Origin: Hydrangea macrophylla
Lineage: Eukaryota; Streptophyta; Magnoliopsida; Cornales; Hydrangeaceae
Direction of reading: 5' to 3'
DNA length: 64,000 bases
Assembly: GCA_033977485.1 (NCBI GenBank)
Contig: CM066989.1
Location: forward strand, 95,313,887-95,377,886
The notes beneath the pieces are model-generated. The model was not told where the DNA came from and ran no database searches. It saw nothing but the letters and a program-made list of their open reading frames with translations. Numbering within the stretch: position 1 is the first letter of the stretch; each line of letters begins with the position of its first letter. Positions 45,660 to 57,757 of this stretch are shown in pieces. Made by a program: the position numbers and the translations under genes.

Positions 45660-48600
45660 TATTTTCAACTAACGCCGGGAGATGCTACAGCTGCCAGTTC
45701 CGTGGAATCAGGTACATTACTCATTTGCTCACATCCAGCGTATGTTTTAATAGATTCAGGGTCAATGCACTCTTTTGTCGCACATGAATTTGATAAACAC
45801 CTAGACAGCATGTCAGAACCTTCATGGTATGATTTGTCAATATCGTTACCCTTAAGTAAACCTATGGTGACCTCATCAATATTTAAAGCATGTGATATCA
45901 GGGTAAATGATAGGGAGTTAACAATGAATTTAATTTCGTTGGCCGTTAATTAGTTTGATGTAATATTGGGTATGGATTGGTTATTTGTGAACCAAACCAC
46001 TATTAATTGTAAACAGAAAAGAGTTACTTTTTGACCAATAGGCAAGGAGAGTTTATTTTCCAGAGAATTGGTGTTGTAGCACCACCATATTTGGTTTCAG
46101 CAATACGGGTAGGTAAGTTGTTGAAACAAGGTTGTCGGGGGTTTTATGTTCAATAATTGACACACGGGTCACAGGGACTAAGGTAGAAGATATTTTAGTT
46201 GTACGGCATTTCCCAGATGTGTTTCTTGAAGATCTACCTGATGTACTAGTTGAGCGGGAAATTGAATTTACCATTAAAGTAGCCTCGGGTCTCAGCCAGT
46301 ATCAAAAATACCGTACAGAATGGCACCGGTAGAGTTAAAAGAACTGAAGATTCAATTACAAGATCTTCTAGATAAGGGATTCATTCGGCCTAGTGCATCG
46401 CCGTGGGGTGCACCAGTCTTGTTTGTCAAGAAGAAAGACGGGACTATGAGGGTGTGTATCGATTATCGGAAACTCAACAAGTTAATTATCAAGAACAAAT
46501 ATCCGTTGCCTAGAATTGATGACTTGTTTGATCAACTTCAAGGAGCCCAAGTCTTTTCCAAGATTGATTTGCGATCAGATTACCACCAATTAAAAGTCAA
46601 AGAGGAAGATGTGGACAAAATAGCATTCCGGACCTGTTATGGTCATTATAAATTTCTTGTTATGCCTTTTGGAGTTACGAATGCACTGGCAGTATTTATG
46701 GATTTGATGAATCGAGTATTCAAAGACTATCTAGATGAGTTTGTAATTGTCTTAATACATGATATCTTAATATATTCCAAGAGTGTAGAAGATCACGAGA
46801 GGCATCTACGTTTAGTCCTACAACGACTCTGTGAAAAGAAGCTGTTCGAAAAGTTAAAGAAATGTGAATTTTGGTTAATTGAGATAGCATTTTTGGGACA
46901 CGTAATATCAAAGGAGGGTGTATCAGTAGATCTGCAGAAGATTGAAGCTGTGGCCAATTGGAAGTCGCCGACAAGTGTGCCAAAGGTACGAAGCTTCTTG
47001 GGATTAGCTGGATATTGCCGAAGGTTCGTGGAAATTTTTTCAAGAATTGCAATGCCAATGACACAACTTATGCGAAAAGATGTTCCTTTTGTTTGGAGTC
47101 TAGAGTGTGAGAAAAGTTTTGTTGAATTGAAGACTCGTTTGACGACAGCACCAATATTGGCCATTCCGTCAAGTACTATATGGTTTGTGATATATAGTGA
47201 TGCTTCATATCGAGGTTTGGGTTGTGTATTAATGCAGAATAACAAAGTGAATGCTTATGCCTCGCGACAGTAAAGGCCACATGAAGTGAACTATCCGACT
47301 CATGATCTTGAATTAGCGGCGGTTATTTTTGCTTTGAAGATTTGGAGACATTATCTCTATGGGGAAAAGTGTGAAATTTAAACTGATCATAAAAGTCTAA
47401 AGTATTTATTTACACAGCGAGATTTGAATATGAGACAAAGGAGGTGGTTAGAGCTAATGAAGTATCATGACTTGTCAATCCAGTATCATCTAGGGAAAGC
47501 TAATGTGGTAGCTGATGCGTTGAGTCGAAGGTCTACAACCAATTGAGCCTATGCTTTGACTTCACAAGAAAAGTTAATTCGGGAAATGGAGCAGCCAAAG
47601 TTGGAAGTGAATCCAGAAACGAGAGGTGCTTTAATGTTAGCTATTATTGCACAGACATCCCTTATTGAGGAAATTCGAGCCAAACAGCTTCAAAATCCAA
47701 TATTAAAGAAGATCCATGATGAAATACCTGAAGGTAAGCAACCAGAATTTACTTTTGAGAATGGTATATTGAAATTCAAGAATCGGGTTTGTGTACCCAA
47801 TATAGATGGTATCAAGGAAGTAATTTTGGAAGAGGCACACAATATGAGGTACTCAATCCATCTGGGTAGTACTAAGATGTACTATGATTTACGAGAAATC
47901 TATTGGGTGGTCGAGGATGAAATGTGAAGTAGCAGAACATGTGGCAAAGTGTGTGGCTTGTCAAAGGGTAAAAGTGGAACACTAGAAACTAGCGGGAAAA
48001 TTGGAACCATTACCTATACCAGAGTGAAAATGGGAAAATATCATAATGGACTTCGTGGGAGGTTTACCGAGATCTAGGAAATCAAATGACAGTGTATGGT
48101 TAATCGCTGATCGATTGACCAAGTCGGCACATTTTCTACCAATCAAAACCAATGATCCAAAGAAATTAGTTGAACTATATGTTCAAGAAATTGTGAGACT
48201 TCATGGAGTTCCAGTATCTATAGTCTCTGATCAAGATAGTGCATTTACATCAAGATTTTGACAAGCAATACAGGGAGCAATGGGTACTAAATTGAGTTTC
48301 AGCACAACCTTCCACCCCCAGACTGATGGACAGTGTGTAATTCAGATACTTGAGGATATGCTTCGACTTTGTGTTTTGGATTTTAAAGGTAATTGGGAAG
48401 AGCACTTGCCATTGGCTGAATTTGCTTATAATAATAGTTATCAATCCAGTATTGGGATGACGTCTTTTGAGGCTTTATATGGGCGTAAGTGTCGTTCTCC
48501 ACTTTGTTGGATCGACGTTGGTGAGAGGAGATTGATAGGGCCTGAAATTGTTCAACATACCACAGAAAAGATAAAGACAATACAACAACGGCTTCAAACA

Positions 48601-49080
48601 GTCCAAAATAGATATAAAAGCTATGCGGACTATAAAAGAAGACCGTTGGAATTTGAAATTGGGGATTTTGTGTTCTTGAAAGTATTACCTTCAAAGGGTA
48701 TTACGAGGTTTGGGAAACGTGGGAAGTTGAATCCAAGGTATGTTGGGCCATTTGAGATCATTGATAGAGTTGGACCAGTAGCCTATCGGTTGGAGTTGCC
48801 ACTGGAGTTGGCTAATGTACACGATGTATTTAATATATCAATGTTAAGAAGATGTATATCAGATCTGAAGAAAGTGATTATTCCAGAATCGTTGGAAGTC
48901 AGGGAAGACTTGACATATATCGAGCATCCAGTCAAGATTCTTGACAGAAAAGAGCAAGTTTTGCAGATAAAGACTATTTCTTTAGTTATGGTGCTATGGC
49001 AAAATCACTCCGTTGTGGATGCCACGTGGGAAAGAGAAGATGAAATGAAAGAGAAGTATCCGTTCTTATTCGAAACTTAA
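45660..49080 (+). pseudogene. pol: Tekay-A protease-RT-RNase H-integrase, heavily decayed
   Basis: Continues gag after the Athila insertion. Protease: DSGSMHSF (about 45752), then LGMDW, with stops at 45951 and beyond. RT 46320-46900, with LIHD where an acidic FIDD/YVDD box is expected (about 46755), so it is catalytically dead. RNase H with a stop at about 47378. The HHCC finger is interrupted near 47925. Integrase core MDFVGGLP ... VSDQDSAF ... HPQTDGQ, with a stop at 48259-48261. In place of the segment with the catalytic Glu, only CV is left between GQ and IQILED. The C-terminus ends in a chromodomain-like tail (ATWEREDEM), followed by TAA. No part can be functional. Confidence 0.9.
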
Positions 49081-49111
49081 GGTACTATGAGTTTGGGGAC
49101 AAACTCCTTTT

Positions 49112-49126
49112 TAAGGAGGGGAGAGA
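49112..49126 (+). other. Polypurine tract of Tekay-A
   Basis: AAGGAGGGGAGAGA precedes the 3' LTR start at 49127. Confidence 0.75.
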
Positions 49127-50395
49127 GATAACACCCGCTCCCACGGTTTGTCTTTAATATTGCTTTAGCATGCATAATCATGAGTTAATGTTAATTAATG
49201 TGTTATGTGACACTTATTGGAGGAGGGATTAACCCACTAAGTTGATTATGAGTGTCCAGTTGGGAACCCAGTTTTGGCCAATGTGGCAATCCCAAGTTGG
49301 GCCATGTGTTAATGGGTCCTAGTTGAGATGGGATAGTAATACGTGGAATACCTTATGTGCCTAAATGTTTATTGAGGCTTAAATGATTTATTATTTTATT
49401 GTTAATAATATCATGTTATTAGGTAGTGACCACTTTTGGGGTCAATTAGGGGTACCTTTGTGAGTACGAATTGAACACGTTACATAATTAGTAGGCTAAT
49501 TAGCAACTTCATATGATTATATGGGACCGCACGTGTGAGTGCATGGGTCAATGACTAGTCACGTGGGCTTGGGGAATGGAGCCGCGGACTAGCCGGTAGG
49601 GGTGGGAGTGAACTAGTAATTGCCAGAGACTATAATTCTTTGTAATATGTTGAATTGAGCGTGTTTATTATCCATGTTCATGATTGGCATTATTCACTAA
49701 GCATATAGCTTATATATTGTAATGGTTGTTGAATAACCATCGAAGGTGATCGTGGTGAGAAATTCGGAAAGTGAACTAATTGGTGGCTTGGGCTAGCTTG
49801 TGGAACTGTGGAGGTGGTTATAACCTTGTTTATAGTTTCTTGCTACTAGTTTAAAGCTTGTAATATAGTTGTATTCGATTTTAATCTGAGAATAGTGAAT
49901 GTTATATTTTGAGTTGGCAAGACTTACGTAATATTTCTAGTTAACCTTTATATTTTAATTGGATTATTAACTCATGTAATAACCAGCTTGTATAATTTAG
50001 CTCTTGTTTTATAGGAGTTGTTGTTATAATTGGGGTTAAATAGATTGGTTGTATCTAGTACTAGTGTTGTTGGTTTGGGACATTTGAACTTGTGATTTAT
50101 TTATTGGGTTGGTTGTAAATGGTTATATTTAGTACTTTTTTTAAAGTATTTCTAAACTCTTGCTTGAACTTTGGGAGCTCTTGACTATGATTTGGTAATA
50201 TTATATGAGAATTTACTACTTGCTAAAAACAGGGTTTTTGGCTGATTGCAAAGACAGGATTTTGTATTTTTTGTCGGTTGAGCTTCTTTGGTTTAAGTTT
50301 AATTTAAACTTATCTTGGAACTTTAATCACTTGTGTAAGGCTTTGGTGGCGTGCCACGTGTCCTAGAATCGTTTGGACAGTTCCGGGGCGTGACA
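49127..50395 (+). repeat. 3' LTR of Tekay-A with internal deletion (1269 bp)
   Basis: It aligns with 3019-5023 except for a 736-bp gap. The join ATATGGGACCGCACGTG shows that the deletion ran between two TATGGGACC copies (about 3412 and 4150 in the 5' LTR). The TATA box region (3555-3563) is lost. It ends GGGGCGTGACA, then TAGTT. Confidence 0.88.
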
Positions 50396-50640
50396 TAGTT
50401 GCTTTAATTACATTAAATCTCAGCCATACTAATTCTCCAACACAGCTTTGTTCCAAAGACCATAAACAGTCGTTCCAAAAGCATGCTCTGATTGTTCCAG
50501 CAATAAAGAAACTTGTTCCCTCCACAATATTAGTGTTCGAAACTTTTAGTTGGTATGCCTACCTGGTACTTAATAATTACAGAATTTAAGGTAGATAGTT
50601 GCTTTAATTCCATAAATCTCAGTCATATCAATCCCCAACA
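50396..50640 (+). repeat. ~199-bp tandem repeat, right part
   Basis: After the TAGTT duplication the unit begun at 3008 continues to 50589. GGTAGATAGTT at 50590 then starts a third, partial unit. With the left part, about 2.25 units of 199-200 bp existed before Tekay-A inserted. Confidence 0.75.
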
Positions 50641-51077
50641 CTACTTCAACTTTATTTGACTCAGTAGCACAAGATCTCAGCACTCTCATTTGCACAAGAT
50701 ATCTCCACTGAAGAACACAAACAAAAGTTGAACATCTACTGATAAGTATTTTCCTAACCTAAACAACACTAGTTTTTATATTTTTATTCAAATAACCAGC
50801 TAACTTTCCTCTTATTCATCTTGTTTTAGTTAGTTTTTGTTTGATTTATTGATTTGGTTGATATTATAGTTTGTTTTATAGAATCTATGGAATAAATGTT
50901 TATGATTAAGTAACAACAGCTTGTTATTTTTGAAAAAAAAAAACTAAGAAATATAGAATAAATTTTTATGATTAAGGAAAAATATTTTATTAGCTTTAAA
51001 CAAAAGTAATAAAATGTAGAACAAATATTTATGATTAAGGACCAACACTTTATAGGCTTTGGAACACAACTAATAAA
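50641..51077. other. AT-rich host sequence, no gene seen
   Basis: Repeated 'TTTATGATTAAG' words at 50898, 50969 and 51030 hint at an old degraded repeat of about 65-70 bp. No ORF or element end is recognisable. Confidence 0.4.
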
Positions 51078-51710
51078 TTGTAGAACAATGTTTGTTGTAT
51101 GAAAAATGGGCCCAATTGGTTAGGAGGATTTGAAAATCATGGAACAACATTAGATTTTCATAGAACAATAATTACAGATCATGGAACAACATTTAATTTT
51201 CATGGAATAACATTTGATGAAAATAAAACAACATTTGATTTTTATGGAACAACATTTGATGATCATGGAACAACATTTGATTTATGAAATAACATTTGAA
51301 TTTCATGGAACAACAATTACAGATCATGAAACAACATGTGATGGATATTGGAACAACAATTGATTTTCATGTAACAACATTTGATGATCATGGAACAACA
51401 TTTAATTTTCATGAAACAACATTTGATGAAAACGAAACATCATTTGATTTTCTTAGAACAACAATTACAGATCATAGAACAACATTTGAGTTTCATGGAG
51501 CAATAATTACAAATCACGGAACAAATTTGATTTTCACGGAACAACATTTGATAATCATGGAACATTTGATTTCATGAAATATCATTTGATTTTCATGGAA
51601 CAACAATTACAGATCATGAAATAACATTTGATGGACATTGGAACAATAATTGATTTTCATAGACCAACATTTGATGATCATGGAACAACATTTAATTATC
51701 ATGAAACAAC
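51078..51710. repeat. GGAACAAC-rich minisatellite array, left block
   Basis: Units of about 22-27 bp: CATGGAACAACATTTGAT, with GATCATGGAACAACA and TTTTCATGGAACAACAATTA alternating. It creates long open frames in one register (51099-51577), whose translation is purely repetitive. The block is cut at 51710 by an LTR. Confidence 0.85.
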
Positions 51711-53399
51711 TGTCACGACCCATCCCGCCCCGGGCAAAAATAGGACACGTGGCATACCACCAAGGCTTATTCAATTCAATAAAATATCATAGCAGCGAAA
51801 TGAACTTAAGTAGAAACATTTGAAAGTCAGTTCCTTTGAAAACAATACGTCATGAGTCGGATCACAATATCACCTTTGAATTTTGGCCGGATCACAATAT
51901 CACCTTTGATACTCAAAATATGGAATTTCCTATAAACAAAAGTTAGGAATTTATACCTTAAGCTACGCTTCTATAATTTCTAGAGAAATTCTAGGAGTCC
52001 AATACTACGTCGAATATCCGATTACAAGTGAAACGTACGAGTTTTCACACGTTTTTTTTAAGAAACCCAAAATTAGGATTTCCGTAAAAGTTTGCCAAAC
52101 AAGGCCTAACAAGAATCAAAACGTAGGTCTTACCTCAAGGAGTCTAAAAATATAAACGAGGAGAATTTCTGACGGGTGAACTGTCGTCGTTTGGCGTCGC
52201 AAAGCTTGGAGATGAAAAATCTCCCTAATCTCTATCCTCTTGTGATCAATGCAAGGCCTATCTCCCTAATCTCTCTCCTCTTGTGAATAATCAACAGTTA
52301 CTAATCATGGAACAACAATTATGATCAATAGAACAATAATAGGTCAGAATTAACGGGCCTAAACTGACACGTGATGCTCACATAATCACTTAGCATGCTC
52401 ACATAACCATATCAACATACTTTTCATACGTATTTGCAAGTATAATTAACAGGCCTAACTAACACGTGAATTTTGCTCAAATCCATAATATCACACTTGA
52501 TATTTAACACATAAAATTCCTATATAATATAGGTTAGAATTGATACCTCGAGCTACGATCCTATAGCTTCAAGGAAAGTACTAGGAGTCCGATTCTATAC
52601 CGGATCTCTGATTAAAGTGAAACCTACAAGTTTTCATCTGTTTTCCCCAAACTTGTGAAATTAGGATATTTGTAAAACTTGGATAAACAAGGCCAAATAG
52701 ATATCAAAATGTAACCCTTACTTCGAGGAATCCAAAAAATGTGATTTTGCTTAAAAACCAACGGGCAGAAATTCGTCGTTTGGCGTTGGGAAGCTCGAAG
52801 TGAAGAAATCTCCCTATCTCCCTCTTAAGCTCTCCAAGTTGATTGTGAGATATTTTGACAAATATCTCACAACTTCCTATATATAGGCACAATTTTTGTA
52901 ATTTGTATTTAACTCCCCACGAGTTTTCAAAACTTCTAATTATTCCCCAAAAAGCCTTAAGCGTCTAAGTTATCGATTCATGAGTAAAAAATCTATAACT
53001 CATAAAAGTTTTCATCTAAGTTCCGTTCGAGTTCGTAATTACATTCCGAAAACTAATTCCGTGGAATATCGAGATAACCTACCTTTTATGCAACATAACG
53101 TAATGTTTATTACTACAACGTTCAAAATGATCTTAAACAAGATCAAAACTACCAGTAAACATACAAAGCAGGTATATTTACTATTCACATAAATCAGGTA
53201 AAATCAAATAACATTTAATCACATAAATGTCATTTAATCACACCAATTCCTCATTGATTATCCAAAGTTCTGTGTCCTCAGTAGACACCCACCATTGACC
53301 CACGGTCAACCTCATCCATAATTATAAAACCACGTTAATAATTCTCAAAAATCAATTATGCATTTTAAAATAATTGTATTTTCTGGTATGGGTGTGACA
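51711..53399 (-). repeat. Old LTR of a Tekay-like element, minus strand, with a PPT remnant
   Basis: It runs from TGTCACGACCC to GGGTGTGACA. On the minus strand it starts TGTCACACCC. AAAGGGACCCCG (53400-53411, minus) is a PPT remnant just upstream, so this is probably a 3' LTR whose interior is gone. AGGACACGTGGCATACCACC near 51750 is also found, reverse-complemented, at the end of the Tekay-A LTR, so they are related. Two similar blocks (about 51940-52290 and 52535-52860) show an internal duplication. A minus-strand TATA box (CCTATATATAGG) is at about 52877. The ORF at 52980 is chance. Confidence 0.7.
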
Positions 53400-53424
53400 C
53401 GGGGTCCCTTTCTTCTTAATTGCT

Positions 53425-53720
53425 TTCATTGGAACAACAATTTGTGAAAATGGAACAACAATTACTGATCATGACACAACAATTTGTTTCATTGGAACAA
53501 CAAATCATAATATTGGAACAACATTTTTTTTGTGAAAATGGAACAACAATTACTGATCATGGAACAACAATTCATAATCATGGAAAAACATTTTGTGGAA
53601 ATGGAACAATTTGTGACATTGGAACACAAATTTTAATCATGGAACAATATTTTGTGAAGATAGAACAACTATTTCTCAAAGAACAACAATTTTTGTCATT
53701 GTTGTTCCAATGAAACAAAT
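53425..53720. repeat. GGAACAAC-rich minisatellite array, right block
   Basis: Units such as ATTGGAACAACAATTTGTG and ATGGAACAACAATTACTGA continue the array left of the LTR. One GTTGTTCC inverted copy is at about 53700-53708. Confidence 0.8.
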
Positions 53721-53903
53721 CAATGGATACATTACCGACAATGACCTTGTAAATCAATGGATGAAGCAGTGCGATGGTACCTAGTTCTTCACTATTAGCC
53801 ATCAGTGGAAAAAGAATATATTAAAAATTTTACAACCTTTCAACCAACATACTTAAGGCCTGTTTGGGCGCCAATGAATGTAATATCTACATTCATACTT
53901 TAT
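53721..53903. other. Host sequence, nothing recognised
   Basis: Short AT-rich stretch between the array and the TIR element, with no feature I can support. Confidence 0.4.
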
Positions 53904-54156
53904 GGGGAAATTACACTTACACTCCCTGTAGTTAAGGACATTTTAACCTTCACCCCCCAGTAGTTTCAAATGTGCCACTAATATCTCCTATGGTTTGGAT
54001 TAATGTGTAACCATTAATAAATATGTTAAATTTAACGAAACAGAGCCTATATCGGAGGTGTATTTGAAAAATGTGCTAACAATAGGGCGTATATCTTTAA
54101 TTAACTCAAGGTTAAAATAACTCAAGGAAACAGGGGGTGTAAGTGTAATTTTCCCT
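53904..54156. mobile_element. MITE-like element with ~27-bp terminal inverted repeats
   Basis: The left end GGGGAAATTACACTTACACT is answered by GGTGTAAGTGTAATTTTCCCT on the right as its reverse complement, with a one-base length difference. The element is 253 bp and non-coding. No clear target duplication was found, so the superfamily is undecided. Confidence 0.75.
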
Positions 54157-54719
54157 ACTTTTTTTAATATAGCATTTTAACTATAACATAAAGATTATCA
54201 TGCACCACGAAATATGATAAAGTCTCCTCATTTATTAGCATTTTCCTTCTCGTTTCCCTTTCCTCTTCCTTTTTCTTCTTTGAATTAGCAAACAAAACGA
54301 AGCCTGAGAGAAGCTACCACATTAGATATCATCTCTTCCCCATCATCGTCCCCCCCCCCCCCCCCATCCAAAAATTTTTTTTTATCAAAAACTACCCAAG
54401 GTACTATTTGTTGGCCAGTTATCAAGTTGTGAATGGCTCAAACTTTTTTTGCCACTCCATCACAGAATTTGGTTCGCCATATAGTTTCATTATAGCTTTT
54501 GTTGTTCTAGAATAACTAGTGTTGTGAACTCCAAAGCTGTTGCCAAACACCGTCTAGTCTTTCTACCTATAATATCTTAAGCCTCTGAAGCCCTCCAGCC
54601 TTGAAATACAATCCCTCTCCAATATATGTGTACTTAAATTCAAGGTATACTCCATTTGGTAAATCATGAAAGTATTGCACATGAACATCTCTTACTCACG
54701 TATAATATGGCCATGTTTG
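54157..54719. other. Host sequence with a long C tract
   Basis: A run of about 17 C residues at 54349-54365 and a T run just after it. No gene, and no coding frame of note. Confidence 0.5.
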
Positions 54720-56221
54720 TGTTGGAAATATCATAGAAAATACAGCGAAAGGATTTCAAAAAATTTCTACATCCTCACAGTGGTTGATTAACCCAACGAT
54801 TAACTAAAATAATATTATTTTTAATCGTTCTCAAACTTTGAAGTTGAAAATGATACAATATGTAGCCTTTGTCACCACCGGACCTTCACCGTTGTTCTCC
54901 GGCCTTCAGATGTGTAGGAAGATGGTAGGAATCTCCCAAGCCACTCAAAGCTCTCAATATGGTGTATGTACTTTTTCAGTCATGTTAGTTTTTTTTTCTT
55001 TCTAACATATATGTCTATATTTATAAGATATAGATACATAGATATAGTAGTACTCAATCTCTATCTCTTTAAATTCAAATTAAAACAAATTTAAATTTAA
55101 TATACATTTATCTTTATAACAGATAAATTATCCATATGTCTATATATAAATAAATATCTATAATGTACATACACCATACACAACTTTAGCATGCACCCTA
55201 CGGTTAGGGGGCAACGATGGGATCTGATGGCCATCCTTTTTCCTGGCTTCTACTCACATCGTAGCCAATCTGATCAATTCTTGATATAACTAAAATTGAT
55301 TAATTACAAATATACCCTACTACAATGCTGTAATTGCACTCCAAGAAAATGAAAATTATACTAAGGCCCAACTCACTAAATTTATCTATAAATATACCCC
55401 TCCACGTAAATAAGCAACATAAGGTAAAATAATAATTGACTGTCTACCTTTTTGGTCCCCTATTATTTACCACTTCTGGGAAATCTAGTTATCTGCAATC
55501 GATCACATATGCAAAGACCATACTACCCGTTTGCAAAAATATTATTAACTATAATTTATATAAGGTTTAGAAAAACCCAACTGAGTACTCAGATTTTTGT
55601 GATCGAATGAACTATCCAAAAGTCATCCAACATGGATTCCATATTGAAGATATATGTTCACAGACCTCATATACTGATCACCCAAAATACCGAGGTATTG
55701 ATAATAAGATCCCACTATATAGTATATCAAAGTAACTAGCATAAAAGTGTTGAGTCCATTTATCTCATCGGGATTAAGAGGAATTTACAATTTAATGAAC
55801 TAGAAAACAAGCACTTAAGAGACAGTCATTTAGTGCAATAATCTAGTCAGCGATCATGTTCAACGCATCAACCATGCTAACATATAAATTGTGAGCTCAA
55901 CCACTCCAATGACAGAGTTATGTCACCCCACCAAGAAGCAACTATATGTTACAGTCGTCCATATGAATTGACCCAAATTCATACTAACTGTGAACTAAGT
56001 TTCAATTTGAAAGGAACTGATGATCACGAACTCCCGTGTGTGAATCCTTTCCATACACCTAGGATCATCTATAATTCAACTTGAGGACACATCAATACAC
56101 TGCTCATGTATTGAAATGATACAGGTATACCCATAATATGTAATAACAATCAATAATAAATTCAATTTATTAATAATAAAAATGTCTTAATGAGTGGCGT
56201 TAAGGGCATACAATTCCAACA
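54720..56221 (-). repeat. 3' LTR of a Copia element, minus strand (1502 bp)
   Basis: On the minus strand it starts TGTTGGAATTGTATGCCC (56221) and ends TTTCCAACA (54720), so the ends are inverted copies (TGTTGGAA). Directly upstream on the minus strand is CAAGTGGGAGAA, the usual Copia PPT. No coding region. The interior to the right is cut at 56261 by Tat-B. Confidence 0.8.
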
Positions 56222-56260
56222 TTCTCCCACTTGCACTCAAAGCCAATCAACCTTACATCG
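56222..56260 (-). other. PPT and last internal bases of the Copia element
   Basis: The minus strand reads GAGTGCAAGTGGGAGAA next to the LTR. The bases before 56261, CATCG, are the likely target duplication of Tat-B; its other copy is outside the window. Confidence 0.7.
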
Positions 56261-56887
56261 TGATGACGCCAAATTTTGGGTAAGAGATAAGAAGAAGAAG
56301 ATAATTAAGAGAATTTGTATGTGGTTCGGCCCTATTAATGAAGAGACATGCATTCACGTGGTGTGTCTGAGCACTTTCACTATGTTATGAAATAGTCGGG
56401 GACCTTTGGTGAACCAACAATAAACTGGAGCTACCAGAGGTCGGCCGAGCAGTCTACACAAAGCTAAAGTGAGTATTGTGCAAAAGAGTGATTAGTCGTC
56501 CAATTGATCTCCCTTATGCAGAGGGCGAGAGGCCTCTTTTATAGTTGCAAGAGTCTCTCATACATGGAAACTATGTTTGATAAGGTAATACAATCTGATT
56601 AGGTATGATTAATACCATAAAGTATACGAGTTTTCTAATTAGATTAGAAAACAATCTTCACATTCCATTAGTCTTCTAACTTGCATAGGAAACTGTCTGG
56701 ATGAGTCTGGATTGTGCCCCCAGGCTGTCCTGAACTATCCTAACAGATACCCGGGCCCAGGCTATGCTCCCAATCTGTAGGCCGGGTTGTTGCACCGATC
56801 GGGATAATCGTGCCTTGAAATCCTGAGCGCTACTCAATGTGGTCAATGAGTCTTGTTCTTATTGGTCAAATACTTTTGTATGTATCA
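56261..56887 (-). repeat. 3' LTR of Tat-B (627 bp)
   Basis: On the minus strand it begins TGATACATAC after the PPT AAATGGGGGGCAAC (56888-56901) and ends GGCGTCATCA. A minus-strand TATA box, ACTATAAAAGAGGCC, lies at about 56545-56531, mid-LTR as expected for this orientation. The plus-strand ORF at 56190 is chance. Confidence 0.72.
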
Positions 56888-56901
56888 GTTGCCCCCCATT
56901 T

Positions 56902-57757
56902 CTAAGGCTAACCTGTTGCTACATCAGATGAGGCATGGAAATTGTTATAGCACGGGAAATTGCCCGGTACAACCACCTGGGGTGGGACCGACCGTCTTGA
57001 CAACACGGGTTATGAACTCGGACTAGTGACTCCGGAGCTCGGGTCTAACCTACCACGTGTCAAGAATGGGTTGGTCTGGTCAGGATCCAACTAGGCCAGT
57101 ATAAACGCAACCGATCAATGACAAGCTAATCGAACCATCACATTATGTAATTAATGCGCACACCTTTTGAGGCATCGTATAGGCTACCCGAGGTGCCAGC
57201 TGTCAGGAGTTTAGGCAAGAATTTTACTGGGCCATTGAATTTGAGATCATCTGGACTGCTCGTGCAATCTATATAAGGGATACTTAAGCATTTTCATTCC
57301 TTCTGCTGTTCATAGAAAGAAATAACAGAGCGGCTCTAGAGGAAAAGCACCCGGTCCAGATTCCCGAGCTCTTCCCTTCATTCCTTCCTTGTAAGTCTTC
57401 GTTCCTCCAGCCTTGTAATTCATTACACTTTTCCATCTCTTCTTCTTTTGTTTTTTTTGGTTTTTATTCCCGAGCGAGGCTAGAGAGAATTCGTTAGGCT
57501 TTGTGCGAGAATGGGATTTTTTTTTCCTCAGGTTCTGCTTCTTCCTCAGGTTGGGTGGTTACCTTTCTCTGGTAGAATAATCTGCCCGGTCGGTGTGCCC
57601 CAGGACCGTCTTGTCCGAGTACTACCTGATTGTTAAGACTGTGTACGCCCTACCATACAAACTTTTGGTTCTTCCATCCCTTTACATTAGATTGGGAGTT
57701 CTTGACCCCTACATAGATCATCACCTGCTTCCTCGTCCCTTAGCAGGGACTTTAGAA
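56902..57757 (+). promoter_or_regulatory. Promoter and leader of the Tat-B antisense gene
   Basis: TCTATATAAGGG at 57268-57279 is a strong plus-strand TATA box, about 490 nt before the ATG at 57758. In the leader, CCTT|GTAAGTC (57391) and CCTCAG (ending 57531, or 57549) would make a 5' UTR intron of 141-159 nt. All of this points away from the Tat-B pol. Confidence 0.5.

Larger units (their letters stand above)
3019..50395 (+). mobile_element. Tekay-A: outer Ty3/gypsy chromovirus, split by nested insertions
   Basis: LTRs are at 3019-5023 and 49127-50395, flanked by TAGTT (3014-3018 and 50396-50400). The internal order is tRNA-Met PBS, gag, [Athila insertion], protease, RT, RNase H, integrase and a chromodomain-like C-terminus, which is the Tekay/Del chromovirus plan. 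It is heavily decayed: stops and frameshifts in gag and pol, a mutated RT active site, loss of the integrase Glu region, and a 3' LTR shortened by 736 bp. It is the oldest layer of the nest. Confidence 0.88.

Noticed and set aside
54157..54719. Possible degraded gene fragment near ATTTGTTGGCCAG
   Set aside because: I could find no frame or domain to support it.
57593..57757. Earlier start (GTG 57593) for the Tat-B antisense gene
   Set aside because: Non-ATG; the region lies in a candidate leader after a 5' UTR intron, and ATG 57758 begins the Ser-rich lead.
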